A stretch of DNA of 17,884 nt from Larix sibirica (Eukaryota > Streptophyta > Pinopsida > Pinales > Pinaceae): the NCBI GenBank assembly GCA_004151065.3, contig NWUY0300060415.1, positions 8,687-26,570 on the forward strand, in the 5' to 3' direction. How positions within the stretch are numbered: the first letter of the stretch is position 1; each line of letters starts with the position of its first letter. Both the position numbers and the translations under genes were made by a program. The notes under the pieces were generated by a model that ran no database searches, was not told the origin of the DNA, and saw only the letters and a program-made list of their open reading frames with translations. Below, piece after piece: positions 1-8,161 of the stretch.

Positions 1-16
1 ATAGTAATTACTCCCG

Positions 17-44
17 CTAGCTTTAGCTTTAGCTCTAGCTCTAG
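17..44. repeat. Hexanucleotide tandem repeat (CTYTAG)n
   Basis: Four consecutive 6-base units are read directly: ctttag twice, then ctctag twice, preceded by a partial unit. It is a short degenerate microsatellite with no evident function. Confidence 0.8.
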
Positions 45-80
45 TTTTATTTTAGAAGTTCATTTTACTTGAGTTAATAA

Positions 81-232
81 AGCATGCAAGAACATAAAAC
101 ATGCATGCAAAAGTTAGGTTAGGTTTTTTAGGTTTTTCAATAAATATTTAAATACAAGCATGCAAGAGCATAAAGCATGCATGCAAAAGCTAAGTTAGGT
201 TTTTTGGGTTTTTCAATAAATGTTTAAATACA
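81..232. repeat. 76-bp tandem repeat, two copies, with RY motifs
   Basis: Unit 1 is 81-156 and unit 2 is 157-232. They have the same length and differ at only a few substitutions. Both begin agcatgcaag and end aaataca. Each unit carries catgcatgca, the RY/Sph element bound by plant B3-domain factors of the ABI3/FUS3 type, and a ttaggtttttt-like stretch. The tandem structure is seen directly; a regulatory role is only a possibility, because the nearest ORF starts about 650 bp downstream. No gene is visible within the repeat. Confidence 0.85.
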
Positions 233-405
233 CCTCAGCCTCTCATTATTAGCTAGTTCTGTATAATCTTTGTGTTTTATTGTGCCTCCAACCTTCATTC
301 TTCACCAAGTTGAATGTTTAATAAAGTAGGTTTGAAATCATGCTCATCCATTTTAACTATTTGTATTTTTGGGTAATAATTAAGATATCAGTTAAGATGT
401 AAATC

Positions 406-476
406 GTTTAATCTAACTCATTATTGATATCTAGTTTAATCTAACTCATTATTGATATCTAGTTTAATAGTTTAAT
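406..476. repeat. 28-bp tandem repeat, two copies plus a partial third
   Basis: Unit 1 is 406-433 and unit 2 is 434-461. They are identical and begin gtttaatctaactc. A truncated third unit, gtttaatagtttaat, runs to 476. The inner 21 bases of unit 2 (440-460) recur exactly at 537-557 on the other side of a hairpin, so the repeat also forms direct repeats flanking 461-536. Confidence 0.85.
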
Positions 477-536
477 ACGTTCTCTTGATGATGAGCCCTA
501 CTTTGTGGCTCGAAACGTCGCAGTCTTCCTCCTATC
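461..536 (+). mobile_element. Hammerhead-like hairpin fragment flanked by 21-bp direct repeats (possible Penelope-like remnant)
   Basis: A hairpin has stem gagcc (493-497) and ggctc (507-511) with a 9-base loop. It is preceded by ttgatgat and followed at once by gaaacgtcgcagtc. In type I hammerhead ribozymes of Penelope-like elements, GAAAC, a short loop and GUC form a very short stem III with the cleavage site after C; that arrangement is present at 512-525. The upstream core is imperfect: it reads UUGAUGA rather than CUGAUGA, and the full 5-bp stem II consumes core G and A positions. No stem I partner is visible. Exact 21-bp repeats at 440-460 and 537-557 would suit a target-site duplication around a 76-bp remnant, but could equally derive from the local tandem repeat. 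Self-cleavage is not claimed. Confidence 0.4.
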
Positions 537-557
537 TCTAACTCATTATTGATATCT

Positions 558-792
558 TGAGTTGATAAAACCAATGAAAAATTGTGTATTTCTCTTCTTT
601 TACCGGTAAATTTAAATTTATTATGAATATACTCTTAGTATGGATGAATATCTTTAATATTAAAATGTAAAATACATTCACCTCTCTCAATTCAATTCGA
701 GCTATATACGATCATAAACGCTGGAAAAGAGTTTGGGCATGTAGAAGGTCAAGCGACTCACTGTAAAATGCAGGTTTTCTAAGATTGGTCTG
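558..792. other. AT-rich sequence upstream of the 149-aa ORF
   Basis: No gene, repeat or RNA is recognised. The stretch contains a GTCAA core (complement of the TTGAC W-box core) near 748 and becomes less AT-rich after about 700. It is the presumptive promoter-proximal region of the ORF at 880. Confidence 0.4.
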
Positions 793-801
793 TTTATAAA
801 C
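793..801 (+). promoter_or_regulatory. Candidate TATA box for the 149-aa ORF
   Basis: The string tttataaac lies about 80 bases before the ATG at 880. Plant transcription usually starts 25-35 bases after TATA, which would leave a leader of roughly 50 bases. A second AT-rich candidate, aaatatat, lies near 823. Such strings are common in AT-rich DNA, so this is weak evidence. Confidence 0.3.
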
Positions 802-879
802 GCACAGCATGATAATGGAAGAAAATATATCGCTGGTTGATTATTTAGTCCACTGTTCCAAGAAGCAGTCCATGTGTAA

Positions 880-1329
880 ATGGCGGGAGAGATAGACTGG
901 GTGAGGCATTTCCTTCGTTACCTTGTGGAGTCGTCCCTCATTACAGGTTTCATTCACACTTTCGAGCAACGCCATACACAGCAGGGAGAAATCGCGTATC
1001 TACACGATGAACGCTATGACTTTCGCAGTGATAATCCACTGGTTCGTGTTGTACTTCATAGCTATCAAGATGTACTTTTCGACGACTGGTCGCCCCGGTT
1101 GTATCAACGAATCCAATCTATCATTCAAGAGGAAGGCGGACCGATATCAAAGGAACTTTATGTTGCCCTCCAATGGCGTCTAGAACCTCTCACAGCAAAA
1201 AGAAATCATGCATTGAGTCGCCTGGTAGGGTTTATAACTGGTCCTCGCCAACTTTCTGACCAGCTGGCACAATTGCTTCAACGCTTCCCGACAGTTCAAG
1301 CTGAACTTATGGGAAGAAACGATGTGTAA
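880..1329 (+). CDS. Single-exon ORF, 149 aa, unknown family, CpG-rich
   Basis: The family is not recognised and no function is assigned. The protein has 149 residues, no cysteine, three tryptophans (W7, W70, W99) and many charged residues. Residues 4-30 and 72-86 look like amphipathic helices, and residues 90-145 appear largely helical with regular Leu spacing (KELYVALQWRLEPL, QLAQLLQRF). No signal peptide, membrane segment or known catalytic motif is seen. A TAA codon directly precedes the ATG in frame, so the start is fixed unless an upstream exon is spliced in; +4 is G. The coding quality exceeds anything else in the window: about 24 CpG dinucleotides in 450 bases, against about five in the next 530, and balanced codon use. 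The stop at 1327 is followed by an AT-rich 3' region with a G-box string. It could be an intact lineage-specific gene, the last exon of a spliced gene, a retrocopy or a horizontally acquired gene. That it is or recently was coding seems likely; its identity is open. Confidence 0.6.
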   Translation: MAGEIDWVRHFLRYLVESSLITGFIHTFEQRHTQQGEIAYLHDERYDFRSDNPLVRVVLHSYQDVLFDDWSPRLYQRIQSIIQEEGGPISKELYVALQWRLEPLTAKRNHALSRLVGFITGPRQLSDQLAQLLQRFPTVQAELMGRNDV

Positions 1330-1855
1330 AATTGAATTCATGGCGGTGTCTGACACGTGAATTTAACAATATATGCCTTTAGTGATCTTCCACACATTTT
1401 CGTACTCTTTATTTCTATATGAACCAGTATAACTGCACTAAAGGTATTAGAGGATGCAAATGCTCTTTTTTCAACTTATAAAGATTCACAAGAATCACAG
1501 TACTCGCATTGATAGAAATATAAACCTCCTTTCTAAAAATATTTCTCACAAATACCTCACTTCCATTCACATGGAGCTATATACATAATATTAGAGCAGA
1601 TAAGTAAACGCACAATTTTCTCAATTATTAATATTTTTAACACTTTCCACTCAGTTTGCATTTAAAAGAAGATTTATTAAGGGAAATTCATCAAAACTTC
1701 AATCTACCATGCACCATTAAGAGGGATCAAATTTCAATAGGTCTAAACCTCTCCTCAAGTTTTGAACTCTAAAAAGTGTTTAGACTTCAAAAAATTTGAT
1801 TTCTTTCTGTGCATGTGGATCACAATCTATGCTAGTTTTTACAAAAACCTAACTC
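1330..1855. other. Downstream flank of the 149-aa ORF; no gene seen
   Basis: The stretch holds CACGTG (1354-1359), a G-box string in the presumptive 3' region, and otherwise AT-rich sequence. From about 1680 it may belong to the 3' end of the antisense retroelement remnant that follows, since it lies directly downstream of that element's pol-like frame on the minus strand. Confidence 0.4.
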
Positions 1856-1975
1856 TTACTTTTGCAATAGCTTGGTTAATGCATCCGCCACTATTTTCCC
1901 AATTAACAAGTAGTCTCTGAATTCTATGGATTTAGTACTTTCAATTGCATGAATTTGCTTTGAAATGTTGCTGCA
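1856..1975 (-). pseudogene. Possible copia-type RNase H C-terminus remnant
   Basis: The minus-strand frame from 1975 to a TAA at 1856 ends with GKIVADALTKLL (about 1900-1865). Ty1/copia polyproteins end their RNase H domain with a motif of the type hxADxLTKxL, which this fits. The flanking residues (IEFRDYLLI) are degenerate, and no complete RNase H or reverse transcriptase is readable upstream. This is motif-level evidence from a short decayed stretch; chance similarity is possible. Confidence 0.35.
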
Positions 1976-2144
1976 CTAGTAATGTGTGCATAATTCCATG
2001 AGTATGGAAACACCATATGATCACTAAAAATAAATAAAATTATTTGAAATTGTTTGCCCATCATCAATCACTTAAAAAAACCTATGATTGTTGGTAGGAT
2101 TACTATGCCCATATATATCAATGGGTATACCCTTTATACCCAGT

Positions 2145-2192
2145 GAGATTTGAACCTCTTTATTTCTCATCACACCACATGCTCATGTGCTA
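2145..2192 (-). mobile_element. tRNA-like SINE head, unit 1 (box A/box B)
   Basis: On the minus strand a box A-like tagcacatgag (2192-2182) is followed about 36 bases later by box B ggttcaaatctc (2156-2145). These are internal RNA polymerase III promoter elements. The unit lacks a cloverleaf acceptor stem, so it is not a functional tRNA gene. Of the three units in this cluster it has the shortest A-to-B spacing. Confidence 0.4.
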
Positions 2193-2225
2193 AAATGTTT
2201 TTGAAACTCATCCCACCCTTAAGAA

Positions 2226-2280
2226 GGATTTGAACCTAAGTGGGGAGGAATGAAATTTCTCCTCTTAACCAATCAAGCTA
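2226..2280 (-). mobile_element. tRNA-like SINE head, unit 2 (best match)
   Basis: On the minus strand box A tagcttgattgg (2280-2269) fits TRGCNNANNNGG, and box B ggttcaaatcc (2236-2226) is a strong match, with tRNA-like spacing. The following sequence, ttaagggtgggatgag, also occurs downstream of unit 3, so the two look like copies of one family. No poly(A) tail or target-site duplication was identified. The call as a tRNA-derived SINE is inference from the promoter boxes and the shared tail. Confidence 0.55.
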
Positions 2281-2400
2281 GACAAAGTTCACTAAAATGT
2301 TTAGAACATCTCATCCCACCCTTAAGCACTTGAGCAAAAGTGTGATTGTTGATTGTTTTCCAACCACATTCATCCAATGAAGAGAAACCATATTGTAAAT

Positions 2401-2452
2401 GGGATTTGAATCTATGTGACTCCAATTAACAACTTCTCCTCTTGAGTGCCCA
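2401..2452 (-). mobile_element. tRNA-like SINE head, unit 3
   Basis: On the minus strand a weak box A (tgggcactcaagagg, 2452-2438) precedes box B agattcaaatccc (2412-2400). The block from aagaggagaa to ttcaaatcc aligns with unit 2 at nearly equal length, and ttaagggtgggatgag recurs at 2326-2311. Unit 3 therefore shares ancestry with unit 2. Confidence 0.5.
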
Positions 2453-2479
2453 AAATAAACCCAATTGTCATGAATAAAA

Positions 2480-2527
2480 AGAACTTGCATAGTACAACTC
2501 AATAGAACTTGCATAGTACAACTCAAT
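2480..2527. repeat. Perfect 24-bp tandem duplication
   Basis: The 24-base unit beginning agaacttgcatag occurs at 2480-2503 and identically at 2504-2527. It lies immediately upstream, on the minus strand, of the SINE-like cluster. Perfect identity implies a recent duplication compared with neighbouring diverged repeats. Confidence 0.9.
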
Positions 2528-2759
2528 AAGTGTTTACCTAAGCATGAAATGAGTCCATATTTACTTCAACAATAATTGTATACTTAAGGAAATGATTCAA
2601 TGGTTGCACTCTCTGAGTGAAATGACTACTAGGAGTTTTCTAGTATCTTCCACCAAACCATATATGATATATTGTAATCTATCACAAAGGATTATATTAA
2701 TGGGCCTCTTTATTATCTTAAATTAATGGTTATTGATTAATTTTGTTAAATCTATTTCA
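2528..2759. other. AT-rich spacer
   Basis: No ORF, repeat or RNA gene is recognised in this stretch. Confidence 0.5.
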
Positions 2760-3850
2760 AATCAACATATTGATAAGCTTCGTAAATGATCCAGGGGCAT
2801 CTGGTCCAAGGCCAACAATAGAAAGAGGACGACGAGAAGTCGCTTGGAGGGGAGTAGACAATCTCCAAGCAAGGATAGGGGCATCAGGAGCCTCGACCAG
2901 TTAGCTGAGAGATGAAGAATCACTAGGGAAAAGTTAAAGTCTTCCCACAACGAAGGCAGGGCAGTGTGCCCAGAAGTTCAAGTTAGAGACTAGAAGTTGA
3001 CTAGAGTTGAGTCAACCAAGTTGCAGTTGAGATACAGAACTAGTCGAGACGGTGGTGAATCCAACGAGATGAAGTCGACAACAATAAGGTAGTAAAAAAC
3101 TGGAGGATGATTGGAGTCGTGGCTAGACCCAACCGAAGATGAAACAAAAAAGTAGACAGAGGGTTAGTTGAAGTTGAAGGAATAAGAAGATAGGGGAAAT
3201 ACATTTGAAACTGTAGAGGATCTGAAGGTCAAGAGAGGAGCCCACATAGGGTGGAACAGTTAAAGACCAAGTTGAGTTCAAGAGATGCAGGGGCATCATG
3301 GAACAAAAGACAAGTCAAGGAAGTCGATGATGGGTTCTGCCGACAGGTTTGAGAGGAAGTCAAAGTAGGTTGACTGGTAGACGGATAGAGAAATGTCAGA
3401 TTAACACTGATGACTTAGAATAAAACCGTCGGAAGAATCGACGGACAGGTAGAGGCACCAAAGTGGGTTGGTTGGGATTGAGGAAGATTTGAATGACATA
3501 AGCATTGCACAAAGCGATTGATGAAGTCATCAATGAGTACTCGTGGAGACAACGGTCAATTGATTAGTCGAAGCACAAAAGAACAAAGACTGTCATGGAA
3601 GTAGTTGTGGCATTGAATGCAACATTAATGGTGGTGGGTGGATATCCTAGTTGACATTTGCACACAAAGGAGATATCAGGAAGGATCCAGAAGTTTCTAG
3701 AAGAAGCAAGAGAGGGAAAATGAGGCAGTAGAAGAATAGTATAACTAGCAATTGTCCCAAGAGTTGCAAAGGAACGCCAAAACGGGAAAAAAATGACAAG
3801 AAAAGTAGAGGGAGGACATTTCATACCTAGATGGAATGAAAGAAATTTTT
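2760..3850. other. Purine-rich, relatively GC-rich block, probable old retroelement
   Basis: The plus strand is markedly purine-rich, with many agttga/agtcga strings, and less AT-rich than both flanks. Entry near 2770 and exit near 3840 are fairly abrupt. Minus-strand open frames here are a by-product of the purine bias and resemble no protein. The plus frame has one open patch rich in Lys, Arg and Ser near 2790-2900 and then many stops. A 6-bp inverted repeat, ccgtcg (3426-3431) with cgacgg (3439-3444), has a 7-base loop. A decayed gag region or long LTR would explain the sharp composition change, but no diagnostic motif is visible. Confidence 0.3.
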
Positions 3851-4010
3851 TTCATTGAAGTAGAAGAGAAATAAAGAAAATTTAGTTTTTCATAGGTAAG
3901 TAGTTTTAAAGTTGCTTCTCCCTTGTATAAGATATGTTGTTCTGGGAAGTATCAATAAGCGATCAAGGTTTTTGTTTTTCTTTGTTCAGGAATCCATATA
4001 TTCTGAAAAA
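3851..4010 (+). other. Possible LTR 3' end-like stretch
   Basis: The run cccttgtataagat, then caataagcgatc, then a T-rich tract ending ttgttca resembles the R-U5 end of plant LTRs, and it directly follows the purine-rich block. No partner LTR, primer-binding site or target-site duplication was found. Confidence 0.2.
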
Positions 4011-5427
4011 TGTCATCCTTCAATAAGGAACTCACTACACGTGCGCCTAAATCCTAGCCAATAGGGGTGCAAACAAAGCAAGCACTGCTAGGACCGAATG
4101 ACAAACCAAGCACTACCAAGGCATATATCATAATTGAATCTCCCAATACTCACCATAACATATTTATAAGACACAGTGCCTATCTGATTCGATAAAGCAT
4201 GTTATTAGACATTCATCACATGCATACCAAAAACACAGCAAAATGATCACAATGACTATGCTAAATACAAGATACATGTGAACATAAAGATATAAAAGAA
4301 AACAATTTATGTGAAATTACCTTATCCATGTTTTTGAAAACATTACTAACATGATTAGAGTAGTCAATAACATGTTCATGAATAACTATGTATATGAAGT
4401 ACCGAAGGCATACACTTCCAATGATTGAATCTCCTTATTCTATGCCCCTTACAAAAGAAGGTAAGATATAACAAAATCATCTATCGGTAGCCAATTAGTC
4501 AAGTTACAAAGTCTTCCAACTTTAATTCCAACATTGATACAAGGCCATCTTAAGAGAGGCCATTGAGATATTTACTCTTGATCACCATCCCGAATGAAAT
4601 AAAAAAGAACCAAGTTAGAATCAAGCAAATAATATAAACATATAAATGATATCCAACCATTAGAAAAAATGATGTAAGCAACAAAGGTTCAAATACCTCT
4701 CTACTTTCTTTGTCATCTCGATCATTTACCTCAGATTTGAACTTGCTTAACTCTTTAGCGCTAGCACCTACAATGTTGGTTTACAAGCAAACAAAGAATG
4801 TGTATACACTATAAAGAATAAATGACAGCGTTTGAAATGAGATTGGAGCAAAAGATTGAAGACTATGTTTGTTTATTTTGCTAAAATGCATTATAAGAAC
4901 TTAGGAAACCATAAGGAAGACCACCACTCAACCTAAACACAAACACACACACATAGAGGGAAAGCACCATATCCATTGATATGTAAGCGTGACAAGGTAC
5001 TTGAGTATATAGGTGTGTATATAATCAAAAGGAAACCAATTTACACATGATGGGATTACATAATACAAAAGCAATTCATTCATCAAACGCTAGAGTTTAA
5101 TTTTTTCATGGTAAATAATTTAATGAAATCATGTACCGGCTAATCTAAATACACTAGCAATAATGTTAATGACAGAGGAACACTTCACCACAATAATCCA
5201 CATCATAGTCAAGTAAGAACCAAACAAGTTACAAAGGAAATGGTATTCGTTTTTGTTCTCCTATATCAATAAACTTCAATTATTCTTTCATTATATTCAT
5301 TCATCTTGAAATCCATTATGTCATCGGAGGGTATTAATCAAGTAGACATCAAGAAAATCGCAAAAAGAGGTATTCACACTTATACATGGAAGCACATGTT
5401 GACCTCAATTAATGCTCAAGGGATTCC
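4011..5427. other. Long AT-rich stretch without recognisable gene
   Basis: All frames are interrupted often. A short (CA)n run lies at 4943-4953. A box-B-like ggttcaaatac near 4686 has no matching box A. Nothing else is recognised. Confidence 0.5.
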
Positions 5428-5598
5428 TACAATATCACTCTTTTTGTTGTTGTAATATCTTGAATATAAAAAAAACATATTTGTCATAAACAATTCTTGT
5501 AAAGTACTTGTGATGAAACTTTGTATAGGGTGTATTATTGGGGAAATTTTTAAGATGTTCCTATGCATTTATCAAGGATGAGCATAGCCTGGCAAGTT
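5428..5598. repeat. 171-bp direct repeat, copy 1
   Basis: The copy runs from tacaatatcactc to ggcaagtt and is repeated almost identically at 5654-5824. Differences are an A-run of 8 versus 9, one compensating deletion and a few substitutions. Each copy is followed at the same base by a different microsatellite. Short open frames starting at the shared atgcatttatc of each copy are products of the repeat and not genes. Confidence 0.9.
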
Positions 5599-5609
5599 GT
5601 GTGTGTGTG

Positions 5610-5648
<39 letters not shown>

Positions 5649-5655
5649 ATATATA
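5598..5655. repeat. Compound microsatellite (TG)n(ATCT)n(AT)n
   Basis: The run reads (TG)6T to 5610, then about nine and a half ATCT units to about 5648, then a short AT run leading into copy 2 of the 171-bp repeat. It is likely length-polymorphic. Confidence 0.95.
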
Positions 5656-5824
5656 CAATATCACTCTTTTTGTTGTTGTAATATCTTGAATATAAAAAAA
5701 AACATATTTGTCATAAACAATTCTTGTAAAGTACTTGTGATCAAATTTGTATAGGGTGTATTATCGGGGAACTTTTTAAGATGTTCCTGTGCATTTATCA
5801 AGGATGAGCATAGCCTGGCAAGTT
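5654..5824. repeat. 171-bp direct repeat, copy 2
   Basis: This is the partner of 5428-5598, in the same orientation with a repeat period of 226 bases. It ends in ggcaagtt and enters an (AT)n run. Confidence 0.9.
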
Positions 5825-5842
5825 ATATATATATATATATAT
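5824..5842. repeat. (AT)n microsatellite
   Basis: An uninterrupted AT alternation follows copy 2 of the 171-bp repeat at the position where copy 1 carries the TG/ATCT run. Confidence 0.9.
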
Positions 5843-6193
5843 TTTCTCAATGAGTCAAGCAAAAATGTACCTGTTCAACAACTCAAGCCCATCAAAATAG
5901 GCATAACAACAAAAGTATTAACAATACATAATTCAAAGAATACTTACATGGACATAATTTGTCTCTTGCAAATGACAAATATTAGATCTTTATTCCATTT
6001 ACATAAATTTGATCATGCTTTATTCTCAAAGAAAAATACTAATCAACAAGATATTCTAACAGCCACCACCAGCATTTGCTCTAATTCATTCACCTGAAAC
6101 AAGGTTCTCACTACCCCCAATTCGTGGACTATTATAATGATAATACCTTAAATAGACATTGGATCCATGAGAAACAAGGTTCACACCGACTTT
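5843..6193. other. AT-rich spacer
   Basis: No gene is recognised. A short string, gaaacaaggttc, occurs twice (near 6096 and 6171). An open frame running through 6097 begins inside the 171-bp repeat and shows no protein family features. Confidence 0.5.
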
Positions 6194-6366
6194 AGCTAAG
6201 AGTTACTACATTTTAAATTTCCACTTCATGTACAAAACAACATTTTAAATTTCCACTTCATGTACAAAACATTTATCCTTTCAACTGCATAAAAGTGCAG
6301 CTAAGAGTTTTTACATTTTAAATTTCCACTTCATGTACAAAACATTTATCCTTTCAACTACATAAA
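6194..6366. repeat. 31-bp repeat, three copies, within a larger duplicated unit
   Basis: The 31-base unit beginning acattttaaatttcc occurs at 6208-6238, 6240-6270 and 6313-6343 with no visible difference. The flanking gctaagagtt precedes the first and third copies, and atttatcctttcaact follows the second and third. At least two duplication steps are therefore recorded. Confidence 0.9.
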
Positions 6367-6623
6367 ATTGTGACATGGCTAAGATGCCTCGCATTGCATG
6401 AACATGAATTTCTTCACAATAAACTATATAGCCCATATCTGTGCACATCCCTTGGTTGATGCTTGATTGTAGAGATCCTTAATCAATTTCTCTAGTCAGT
6501 TTGTTCTTTTAAACCAACTAAGGTCATGCTAGTTCAAGTGGTCGATCCCAGAAGGTGCAAAGAAACGTCGTAATGAAAACAAATTTAAATAAAGTAGATG
6601 TGATGAAGTAAAAAAGAGAGTAA

Positions 6624-6723
6624 TAAAATAGATGTCATGAAGAGCTTCATCCTGGTCATAAAAATGCCCCTAGTAAAATATATGTCATGAAGAGCTCGGC
6701 CGTGATCATAAAAATGCCCCTTT
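6624..6723. repeat. 50-bp tandem repeat, two copies
   Basis: Units at 6624-6673 and 6674-6723 share taaaata-atgtcatgaagagct and cataaaaatgcccct and differ mainly in a central stretch (tcatcctgg versus cggccgtga). A more diverged partial unit (agtagatgtgatgaag) lies just upstream near 6594. Confidence 0.85.
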
Positions 6724-7429
6724 GAATTTGCTAAAGCAACATGGATAAAACAAAAACAAAAAGCTAAAATTGAAGTGAGTTTGGATTAGAAATGTAGATA
6801 CATTATGAATACAGTATAAAATAATGTTAACAATATAAAGTTATCTCATTGTATGTGGTACATATTAATTTTAAAGTACTAAAAAATATCGATGGGAAGA
6901 TACATCACAATTTAGATTGATACAAAACATTACACTCGAACTGCCAAAGGGAAAATTGGGAAATCTTTGAAGATGTAATCAACAGAAATATTTCATCAAT
7001 TATTAATTATAGGTAATGTTGGGCAATGTTGCGGGTAAAAGTGCCCTAGAACTCACCTTTGTTCCCAAGGCAACAAAACTCAAATATGAGTAATATTGAT
7101 GGGCATTCTGAGCACTCTCCAGGAATACAAGTGGTAAATTCAAGGTCCTATAGTAAGAATCTTGAAATCTGGGCAGTTTATATGCTCGAAATTCATGTTA
7201 GAGCTTACCAGCCTATATGCCTAAAATCTTGAAATTTTATGATTTATTTACTTCTAGAAATATAAATCTAACTATCAACACTGAAGGATTCAAATAAGAT
7301 TTTTAAGAATTAACAAACAACCATTCCCCTGTCCCATTTGATTTCCAAGATATAGCTATAGGATTTCACATGAAAAAATCGGTGAGAGTATTGGTCCTTG
7401 GATCAACATTCTAAATTTTGATTGAATGA
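6724..7429. other. AT-rich stretch with one short open patch
   Basis: Most of the stretch is featureless. A plus-strand frame at 7086-7232 encodes 48 aa (starts MSNIDGHSEHSPG) and is open back to a TAG near 7044. A donor-like string, gtggtaaat, lies inside it. It may be a small decayed exon or chance; no family is recognised. Confidence 0.3.
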
Positions 7430-8161
7430 TGTCCACATCAAAACATACTGTCATTAATTTATCTTTTTTTTTTTACAATTTTCTCAGACGTTGATGCTTC
7501 TTGTCCAGGGTCCAATGATTCCTTCATGCCACGAGATAAACTGAGAATTTGTTATATATTATTACGAGCTGAGATGTTCACAACCCTTGCCACTAAATCG
7601 TTTTATGAAAGAGTCGGATTTTCTTTGAATGAAAAATTGATTTGATCGTGTTCAAGGTGCTACAAGAAAACAACATTTTTTGAAGCCGAGAATTGTTTGT
7701 TGCAAATGGCTAGACACGACCCATTCATAAACTGACTCTTTGCAGTCCTAAAAGTGAAAGGATGGAGAATTGAAACTGCATTCATGCATTGGTTACCCAT
7801 GTTTTCATATTTCATCAACATGATGGCTAGAAAATGCCCATGATTGTTTCTTTGTTTGCAGGATTATCCCAGAATGATATTCTTGAATTCTATTTAGATG
7901 TTCAAATTCTACTCATTAATCAAATCCTCACCCAAGTTTTATTGTCGCTCTGCTATAGGTTCATAGTGATACCCCCTAACCATGAACCACAAAAAACCTG
8001 GATCAAACATTGAGATTTGGGGTGAAGATGTTCTTCTTTGTCATACACCAGGCATATTTAACATCCTTCAAAATTGGTTCATGAAATAAAGATCCACAAA
8101 GGAAAGGGATTCCAATGAAATTCCCGACAACCAAAGCATTATGAAAACAAAGATCTCATAG
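7430..8161 (+). pseudogene. Decayed coding-like region, unidentified
   Basis: One frame, starting after a TGA at 7427, stays open far more than expected for DNA of this base composition: over 244 codons it has stops only at 7643, 7733, 7841, 7895, 7964, 7967 and 8087 before 8159. The first three are TGA, as expected if CGA arginine codons decayed by cytosine methylation. Open segments include residues reading LATKSFYERVGFSL, similar to the FYExxGF signature near the end of GNAT acetyltransferases, and a 35-residue piece at 7982-8089 (MNHKKPGSNIEIW). Strong plant-like acceptor strings occur at 7471-7487 (pyrimidines then ttctcag) and 7847-7861 (ttgtttgcag), so some stops could be intronic. The alternatives are a pseudogene, a spliced gene with unusual short exons, or frame selection by the reader. 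The GNAT resemblance is weak. Confidence 0.3.

Noticed and set aside
114-138. Telomere-like ttaggttagg stretch
   Set aside because: Only two imperfect units, part of the 76-bp repeat and not TTTAGGG.
923-1183. 86-aa plus-strand frame overlapping the 149-aa ORF
   Set aside because: It is a shifted frame inside the stronger ORF, with random composition.
2311-2526. 71-aa minus-strand frame
   Set aside because: It spans the SINE-like unit and the 24-bp tandem duplication; its repeated N-terminal peptide only reflects that duplication.
2762-3824. Leu/Phe-rich minus-strand frames in the purine-rich block
   Set aside because: Open because the opposite strand is purine-rich; no protein family features.
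5563-6097. Two plus-strand frames sharing MHLSRMSIAWQV
   Set aside because: Both start in the 171-bp repeat and run through microsatellites; the shared start is from the DNA duplication.
6561-6572. Second gaaacgtcg string as another hammerhead
   Set aside because: No stem-loop precedes it and no core sequence is present.
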